Shown here in pieces: positions 59,006-64,000 of a stretch of DNA of 64,000 bases. Source of the DNA: Roseburia_D yibonii (GTDB lineage: Bacteria; Bacillota; Clostridia; Lachnospirales; Lachnospiraceae); contig NZ_JACOQH010000006.1 in assembly GCF_014297335.1 (NCBI RefSeq), positions 62,001 to 126,000 on the forward strand, written 5' to 3'. The notes under the pieces are model-generated. The model worked only from the letters and a program-made list of their open reading frames with translations. It did not search any database and was not told where the DNA came from. The position numbers and the translations under genes are program-made. Within the stretch, counting starts at the first letter, position 1, and each line of letters starts with the position of its first letter.

Positions 59006-60355
59006 ATGGAGAAAATTACGTTTGACTACTCAAAAGCAGCAGGCTTCATCAGCGATGAAGAAGTTACTTATATGAGCAAACTGGTAGAAGATGCGAAAAA
59101 GCAGCTTCTTGACAGAAACGGTGCAGGCAATGACTTCTTGGGATGGCTCGATCTTCCGGTAGACTACGATAAGGAAGAGTTTACACGTATTAAGAAAGCA
59201 GCAGAAAAGATCCAGGGAGATTCCGAAGTGCTGATCGTGATCGGTATCGGCGGATCCTATCTCGGAGCAAGAGCTGCGATCGAATTTTTAAGACACGGAT
59301 TTTACAACAATGTATCCAAGGAAATCCGTAAAACACCGGAAATCTATTATTGCGGAAACAGCATCAGCGGAACTTATCTTCAGGGTCTGATCGATGTGGT
59401 TGGCGACAGAGATTTCTCCGTAAATATCATTTCCAAATCAGGAACAACAACAGAACCGGCGATCGCATTCCGTATTTTCAAGGAAATGCTTGAGAAAAAA
59501 TATGGCAAAGCAGAAGCTGCCAAGAGAATTTACGCGACAACCGACAAGGCAAAGGGAGCGTTAAAGAACCTTGCGACAGAAGAAGGATACGAGACATTCG
59601 TAGTACCGGATGATGTCGGAGGACGTTTCTCCGTTCTTACCGCAGTAGGACTTCTTCCAATCGCAGTAAGCGGAGCAGATATCGACAAATTAATGGAAGG
59701 TGCTGCAGAGGGCAGAAAGCTGGCGTTAGAGCAGAAATTTGAAGAGAATGACGCTCTGAAATATGCGGCACTTCGTAACATCCTGTTAAGAAAAGGAAAA
59801 TCCGTAGAAATTCTGGCAAATTATGAGCCAAGCCTTCACTATGTATCTGAATGGTGGAAACAGCTGTACGGTGAAAGCGAAGGAAAAGATCAGAAAGGTC
59901 TCTTCCCGGCATCCGTAGATCTTACCACAGATTTGCATTCCATGGGACAGTTCATCCAGGATGGTTCCAGAATCATGTTTGAGACCGTTATGAATGTAGA
60001 AAAATCCAGATGTGAAGTGACGATCCAGAAAGAAGATGTGGATCTTGACGGACTCAATTATCTCGCAGGAAAGACAATGGATTTCGTAAACAAGAGCGCA
60101 ATGAACGGAACGATCCTTGCGCACACAGACGGAAATGTACCAAACTTCATGGTAAAGATCCCGGAACAGAACGAATTCTATTTAGGAGAATTATTCTACT
60201 TCTTCGAGTTCGCATGTGGTGTTTCCGGATACCTGCTTGGTATCAATCCGTTCAACCAGCCGGGTGTAGAAAGCTACAAGAAGAATATGTTCGCACTGCT
60301 TGGAAAACCGGGTTATGAAGACGCAAGAGAAGCGTTATTAAACAGATTAAAATAA
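59006..60355 (+). CDS. pgi: Glucose-6-phosphate isomerase
   Basis: 449 residues, the shorter bacterial (Firmicutes) form of PGI. Signatures: VIGIGGSYLGARAAIEF for phosphate binding, ISKSGTTTEPAIAFR, GRFSVLTAVGLLP and the active-site Glu region GQFIQDGS; ends in the family's NPFNQPGVESYKKNMF. It interconverts glucose-6-P and fructose-6-P. ATG 59006 follows GAAGGAGTG. Ends at a terminator 20 bases downstream. Confidence 0.97.
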   Translation: MEKITFDYSKAAGFISDEEVTYMSKLVEDAKKQLLDRNGAGNDFLGWLDLPVDYDKEEFTRIKKAAEKIQGDSEVLIVIGIGGSYLGARAAIEFLRHGFYNNVSKEIRKTPEIYYCGNSISGTYLQGLIDVVGDRDFSVNIISKSGTTTEPAIAFRIFKEMLEKKYGKAEAAKRIYATTDKAKGALKNLATEEGYETFVVPDDVGGRFSVLTAVGLLPIAVSGADIDKLMEGAAEGRKLALEQKFEENDALKYAALRNILLRKGKSVEILANYEPSLHYVSEWWKQLYGESEGKDQKGLFPASVDLTTDLHSMGQFIQDGSRIMFETVMNVEKSRCEVTIQKEDVDLDGLNYLAGKTMDFVNKSAMNGTILAHTDGNVPNFMVKIPEQNEFYLGELFYFFEFACGVSGYLLGINPFNQPGVESYKKNMFALLGKPGYEDAREALLNRLK

Positions 60356-60373
60356 TCAGTCATACAAAAGAGG

Positions 60374-60411
60374 GAACTGTCTCGGAAGACCGGGACGGTT
60401 CTTTTCTTTTT
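60374..60411 (+). terminator. Terminator after pgi
   Basis: 12-bp stem with two G-U pairs (60374-60385 with 60390-60401), then TTTTCTTTTT. Confidence 0.8.
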
Positions 60412-60476
60412 GCCCGAAAAACAATCGGTAAAAATGTCCGGAAAACCGTGTATTCCCAAGGGAAAAAGCCGCTCGC

Positions 60477-60505
60477 TTGACAAAAGCCGTATTCTTTGCT
60501 ATAAT
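60477..60505 (+). promoter_or_regulatory. Consensus promoter upstream of the SleB-like hydrolase
   Basis: Exact TTGACA (60477-60482), 17-base spacer, exact TATAAT (60500-60505). Both hexamers perfect. A weaker second promoter may lie at 60542-60570 (TTGCAT-N17-TAATAC). Confidence 0.88.
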
Positions 60506-60511
60506 CCCATT

Positions 60512-60537
60512 TGTAACAAATTCGTAACAAATGTAAT
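60512..60537 (+). promoter_or_regulatory. WalR-like repeats at the transcription start
   Basis: TGTAAC (60512-60517), 5 bases, CGTAAC (60523-60528), 3 bases, TGTAAT (60532-60537). The first two match the WalR (YycF) direct repeat TGTWAH-N5-TGTWAH apart from one base. They lie just at and after the predicted +1 of the consensus promoter, where a bound regulator would repress. The gene is a cell-wall hydrolase, the kind of target WalR controls. Confidence 0.5.
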
Positions 60538-60611
60538 AAAATTGCATAAATCATCATATGAGTGTAATACTATTTCAATAATTTAGCACTATGCAAAATA
60601 TGGAGGGAAAT

Positions 60612-62081
60612 ATGAATTTAAACAGGAAAGTGGTCGAGGGTTCTATCGTAGCAGGAATGCTGGTGGTAATGACAACGGCCACATCAGTTACAAGTCAGGT
60701 TGTTTCGGATGAAAAGGCAACGGCTGCAGTCCAGACAGTGGTTACCGCAGATGAGAACTATACCGCGGTAGCAGGCATTACCAGACAGATGGCGCTGGTA
60801 GAGACGGGCAGAGCAGAAGTGAGCGTGGAACATTCCGACGCGCAGCTGGTGGCGGCTTCCGAGGAAGGCGGTGCAGACGAGACAGCACAGACAGGGTTGG
60901 CTGAGACTTTACCGGCGGATGAGACAAAGAGTATGCCGGTGGAGATTACTGATGAGGATTCACAGAATATAACAGACACATCCGAAGACGCGCAGGACGC
61001 ACAGGTAGAAGAACAGCAGAATGCGGACGTAGTGGAGACGGAAGAAACGGCAGAAGAAGCGCTTGCGGGGCAGGATGAAGCAGCCATGCAGGAACAGGAA
61101 GACCTGGCAGATGCCAATGCTTCGAGCGAGGCGACAGTTGTTGAAAATACGGCAAATGACGTCCAGTCAGACGCGGTTGCCGCGCAGTTGGAGCAGGAGC
61201 AGGCAGAGTGGGAGAACCGTCTGATGCCGAGTGTCAACGAATATCTGAATATTCGTGCGGCGGGTGATGAAAATGCGGAAGTGGTCGGAAAGCTCTACAA
61301 GGGTGATGCGGCAGAGATCGTGGAACAGGGCGATACCTGGACACATGTAAGATCCGGTTCCGTAGACGGATATGTATTAAATGCATACTGTGCGTTTGGC
61401 ATGGATGCGTATGAACTGGCAAAGAAAGACTGTCAGACAGAAGCAAAGGTTATGACCGGCGGACTCAGATTAAGAACAGAGCCGAATGAGAATGCGACTG
61501 TTATCGATGCGGTATACGAAGGTCAGGTGCTTACCGTGGATACCGAATCCGCAAGTACCGATGGCTGGGTAGCGGTAGAGTATGATGACAAGCTCGCATA
61601 TGTAGCGGCACCGTATGTTACAGTTGATATTTCCGTGGGAGACGCGATCTCCATCGAGGAAGAGCGCGCGGCAGCGGCTGCGGAAGCAGAGAAGAAAGCG
61701 AGCGAGAGCAGCGGTGTGACGACCACACAGAAGGCTGCGGCAGCGGCATCCACAGATGATGTGACACTTCTTGCGGCACTGATCCAGTTAGAGGCAGGTT
61801 CTGAGTGCTACGAAGGAAAAGTGGCAGTCGGAGCGGTGGTTATGAACCGTGTCAGAAGCGGTGGATATCCGGGATCCATTTCCGGTGTCATCTATCAGGG
61901 CGGCCAGTTTACAACAGCATCCAGTGTACAGGGTGTGATCGCGAGCGGCGTCAGCGGAAGCTGTATGCAGGCAGCACAGGAAGCGATAAACGGAAGCGAC
62001 AATACCGGCGGATGCGTATCGTTCCGTCGCGCAAGTTCCGGACGCGCGGGTGTTGTGATTGGAAATCATGTATTCTTTTAA
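60612..62081 (+). CDS. Secreted SH3-domain SleB-type cell-wall hydrolase
   Basis: 489 residues. N-terminal secretion signal (SIVAGMLVVMTTATSVTSQV), then a long acidic Glu/Asp/Ala-rich linker (about 60-200), two SH3b-like domains (VNEYLNIRAAGDENAEVVGK and GGLRLRTEPNENATVIDAVY), an Ala/Glu linker, and a Hydrolase_2/SleB catalytic domain from about 375 (LLAALIQLEAGSECYEGKVA, with the catalytic Glu and AVVMNRV). The SleB family are lytic transglycosylases in spore cortex; in vegetative Lachnospiraceae they act in the wall. ATG 60612 follows GGAGGG. Confidence 0.88.
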   Translation: MNLNRKVVEGSIVAGMLVVMTTATSVTSQVVSDEKATAAVQTVVTADENYTAVAGITRQMALVETGRAEVSVEHSDAQLVAASEEGGADETAQTGLAETLPADETKSMPVEITDEDSQNITDTSEDAQDAQVEEQQNADVVETEETAEEALAGQDEAAMQEQEDLADANASSEATVVENTANDVQSDAVAAQLEQEQAEWENRLMPSVNEYLNIRAAGDENAEVVGKLYKGDAAEIVEQGDTWTHVRSGSVDGYVLNAYCAFGMDAYELAKKDCQTEAKVMTGGLRLRTEPNENATVIDAVYEGQVLTVDTESASTDGWVAVEYDDKLAYVAAPYVTVDISVGDAISIEEERAAAAAEAEKKASESSGVTTTQKAAAAASTDDVTLLAALIQLEAGSECYEGKVAVGAVVMNRVRSGGYPGSISGVIYQGGQFTTASSVQGVIASGVSGSCMQAAQEAINGSDNTGGCVSFRRASSGRAGVVIGNHVFF

Positions 62082-62112
62082 GTACATCGATGCATAAATA
62101 ATAAAAATTGCG

Positions 62113-62161
62113 AAGACCATATGTGAGGGATGGTGCAAAGCCCCTTTCTATGGTCTTTTTC
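62113..62161 (+). terminator. Terminator of the SleB-like hydrolase gene
   Basis: AAGACCATA (62113-62121) pairs with TATGGTCTT (62149-62157), then TTTTCTTTT. Confidence 0.8.
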
Positions 62162-62175
62162 TTTTGGAATTTTTG

Positions 62176-62204
62176 TTGTATTCTCAAATGAAATATAGTA
62201 AGAT
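62176..62204 (+). promoter_or_regulatory. Possible promoter of the SPFH gene
   Basis: TTGTAT (62176-62181), 17-base spacer, TAAGAT (62199-62204). Moderate match. Confidence 0.4.
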
Positions 62205-62253
62205 AATTCTATTGATAAAATATCTATCGAACAAAATCAGGGAGGTATGACAG

Positions 62254-63180
62254 ATGGGTGCATTCATTGCAGTAGTAATTCTTCTGGCAGTTGTGTTAAT
62301 TATTTTAGTGAATTGTATTAAAATCGTGCCGCAGGCACATGCGATGGTAGTGGAGCGTCTCGGAGGCTATCTGGCGACATGGGGCGTAGGACTTCACTTT
62401 AAAATGCCGTTTTTAGACCGTGTTGCAAAAAAAGTGATCTTAAAGGAACAGGTAGTGGATTTCCCGCCACAGCCGGTTATTACAAAAGATAATGTTACGA
62501 TGCAGATCGATACTGTTGTATATTTTCAGATCACAGATCCGAAGTTATTTACCTACGGTGTGGAAAATCCGATCATGGCGATCGAGAACCTGACCGCGAC
62601 AACACTCCGTAATATCATCGGTGATCTCGAACTTGACGAGACACTGACTTCAAGAGAGACCATCAACACCAAGATGCGCGCGTCTTTGGATGTCGCGACA
62701 GATCCATGGGGAATCAAGGTAAACCGTGTGGAATTAAAGAACATCATTCCGCCGAAAGCGATCCAGGATGCCATGGAAAAACAGATGAAAGCAGAACGTG
62801 AGAGACGTGAGGCGGTTACCAGAGCAGAAGGTGAGAAGAAATCTACGATCCTTGTTGCGGAAGGTAAGAAGGAATCCGCGATTCTCGAAGCAGAAGCGGA
62901 AAAACAGGCAGCGATCTTACGCGCGGAAGCAAAGAAGGAAGCGACCATGCGCGAGGCGGAAGGTCAGGCGCAGGCGATCTTAAAGATCCAGCAGGCAAAC
63001 GCCGACGGACTTCGTTTCTTAAAAGAGGCAGGACCGGATGCAAATGTACTGCAGTTAAAGAGTATTGAAGCATTTGCAAAGGCAGCCGACGGAAAAGCGA
63101 CCAAGATCATCATCCCGTCCGAGATCCAGGGGATCGCGGGACTTGCGAAATCCGTTGTGGAAGTAGCAAAGGAAAGCTAA
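62254..63180 (+). CDS. SPFH/band 7 membrane protein (stomatin/QmcA-like)
   Basis: 308 residues: an N-terminal helix (5-25), the SPFH domain (QAHAMVVERLGGYLATWGVG, VVDFPPQPVITKDNVTMQID), then an Ala/Glu/Lys-rich coiled coil (about 170-245) and a short C-terminal domain. Stomatin-like proteins form large ring oligomers at the membrane; often paired with an NfeD protein, which is not in the window. SD CAGGGAGGTATG. Ends at a terminator at 63216-63250. Confidence 0.92.
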   Translation: MGAFIAVVILLAVVLIILVNCIKIVPQAHAMVVERLGGYLATWGVGLHFKMPFLDRVAKKVILKEQVVDFPPQPVITKDNVTMQIDTVVYFQITDPKLFTYGVENPIMAIENLTATTLRNIIGDLELDETLTSRETINTKMRASLDVATDPWGIKVNRVELKNIIPPKAIQDAMEKQMKAERERREAVTRAEGEKKSTILVAEGKKESAILEAEAEKQAAILRAEAKKEATMREAEGQAQAILKIQQANADGLRFLKEAGPDANVLQLKSIEAFAKAADGKATKIIIPSEIQGIAGLAKSVVEVAKES

Positions 63181-63215
63181 GCGAAGAAGCATTTGGTAAT
63201 ATAACAAATAAAGAA

Positions 63216-63250
63216 CGGGCTGTCGAAAAATTTGACAGCCCGATTGTTGT
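63216..63250 (+). terminator. Terminator of the SPFH gene
   Basis: Perfect 9-bp stem CGGGCTGTC (63216-63224) / GACAGCCCG (63234-63242), then ATTGTTGT. Confidence 0.75.
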
Positions 63251-63278
63251 AATGACTACATAGAAAGGAAGCAGAAAA

Positions 63279-64000
63279 ATGAACTTAAAAGGACGTAATT
63301 TTTTAAAACTGAAAGATTTTACCCCGGAAGAAATTCTTTACATGGTAGATCTTGCAGCGGAATTAAAAGACAAAAAGAAAAAAGGGATTGCGCATGATGC
63401 ACTGACTGGCAAAAATATTGCGCTGATCTTTGAGAAGACCAGTACAAGAACCCGCTGCTCGTTTGAAGTGGCAGCACATGATCTCGGAATGCATGTGACT
63501 TATCTGGATCCGTCAGGTTCCCAGATCGGCAAAAAAGAAAGTATCGCGGATACCGCGCGCGTCCTTGGAAGAATGTTCGACGGGATCGAGTACCGCGGAT
63601 TTGGACAGGACATTGTGGAAGAGCTGGCAGAATATGCGGGAGTTCCGGTGTGGAACGGACTGACCAATGAGTTCCATCCGACACAGATGCTGGCAGATGT
63701 TTTAACGATCCGTGAGCATCTGGGACGTATCAAGGGCGTAAAACTCGCGTATATGGGAGATGCCCGCTATAACATGGGAAATTCGCTGATGGTGACCTGC
63801 GCGAAACTCGGTATGGATTTTGTCGCATGTACGTCCAAAAAATATTTCCCGGAGCAGGAGCTTGTGGACTACTGTAAAAAAGTAGCGGCAGAAAACGGTG
63901 GAAGCATCACGCTTTCCGAGGACATAGAAGCAGTAAAGGGCGCGGATGTCATTTATACCGATGTCTGGGTGTCCATGGGTGAGCCGGATGAGATCTGGGA
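63279..64000 (+). CDS. argF: Ornithine carbamoyltransferase (3' end beyond window)
   Basis: 240 residues visible, reading frame open to the window end. Carbamoyl-phosphate motif EKTSTRTRCSFE, ornithine-side motifs FHPTQMLADV and DVWVSMGE (just before the edge; C-terminal HCLP outside). It makes citrulline from ornithine and carbamoyl phosphate; the length and DPSGSQIGKKES loop fit the ArgF/ArcB family, which sequence alone does not separate. SD AAAGGAAG before ATG 63279. No ARG box recognised in the short 5' region. Confidence 0.93.
   Translation, partial: MNLKGRNFLKLKDFTPEEILYMVDLAAELKDKKKKGIAHDALTGKNIALIFEKTSTRTRCSFEVAAHDLGMHVTYLDPSGSQIGKKESIADTARVLGRMFDGIEYRGFGQDIVEELAEYAGVPVWNGLTNEFHPTQMLADVLTIREHLGRIKGVKLAYMGDARYNMGNSLMVTCAKLGMDFVACTSKKYFPEQELVDYCKKVAAENGGSITLSEDIEAVKGADVIYTDVWVSMGEPDEIW

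Overview
The window is chromosomal DNA from a low-to-mid GC, Gram-positive, flagellated anaerobe, most likely a Lachnospiraceae member of the Roseburia / Eubacterium rectale / Butyrivibrio type. Supporting signs are a meso-diaminopimelate peptidoglycan pathway, an F-type ATP synthase whose c subunit carries the Na+-binding signature, 2-hydroxyacyl-CoA dehydratase components, a flagellin behind a sigma-28 type promoter, a BofA/DUF2508 pair and a Firmicutes-style Tad pilus locus. The genus is an inference from gene content; no rRNA or tRNA gene was seen.

Layout. 1-1.5 kb: end of a histidine kinase, a small alarmone synthetase, and a compact type I toxin-antitoxin module (31-residue holin-like toxin, antisense RNA, two facing terminators). 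1.6-8.6 kb: dapF-murE followed without a clear break by an ABC exporter set (ATPase, membrane-anchored protein with 48-bp repeats, two ABC-2 permeases). 8.6-14 kb: an AT-rich accessory island with an 824-residue STAND-like P-loop protein, an odd ATP-grasp enzyme, a decayed nucleotidyltransferase and a tyrosine recombinase. 14-20.8 kb: atpIBEFHAGDC. 20.8-25 kb: two 2-hydroxyacyl-CoA dehydratase/activator genes behind a palindromic operator, and a divergent DUF362 ferredoxin. 25-34 kb: two hypothetical proteins, a gutted ftsH relic, an OmpR-type two-component pair, an aconitase-family hydratase and an AI-2E family permease. 34-38.8 kb: a TPR/acidic/P-loop protein and glgB. 38.9-44.2 kb: a 1024-residue DUF6240/FliK-like protein, flagellin and FliS. 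44.2-53.8 kb: DUF2508, BofA and a Tad/Flp pilus locus (two prepilin peptidases, TadZ-like, CpaF, TadB, TadC, Flp pilin, DUF5702, two TadE-like proteins, FHA protein). 53.8-64 kb: rhomboid protease, flavodoxin-SCP2 protein, orphan histidine kinase, HIT protein, murG, small coiled-coil protein, pgi, SH3/SleB cell-wall hydrolase, SPFH protein and the start of argF.

How it works together. Most of the window is core metabolism and cell envelope: precursor synthesis (dapF, murE, murG), wall remodelling (SleB-like hydrolase under WalR-like sites), energy coupling (ATP synthase), and surface structures (flagellum, Tad pilus). The accessory signals are the type I toxin-antitoxin module at about 1.2-1.5 kb and the AT-rich island at 8.6-14 kb, whose large NTPase is the best candidate in the window for an undescribed (possibly defence-related) system; that function is inference only.
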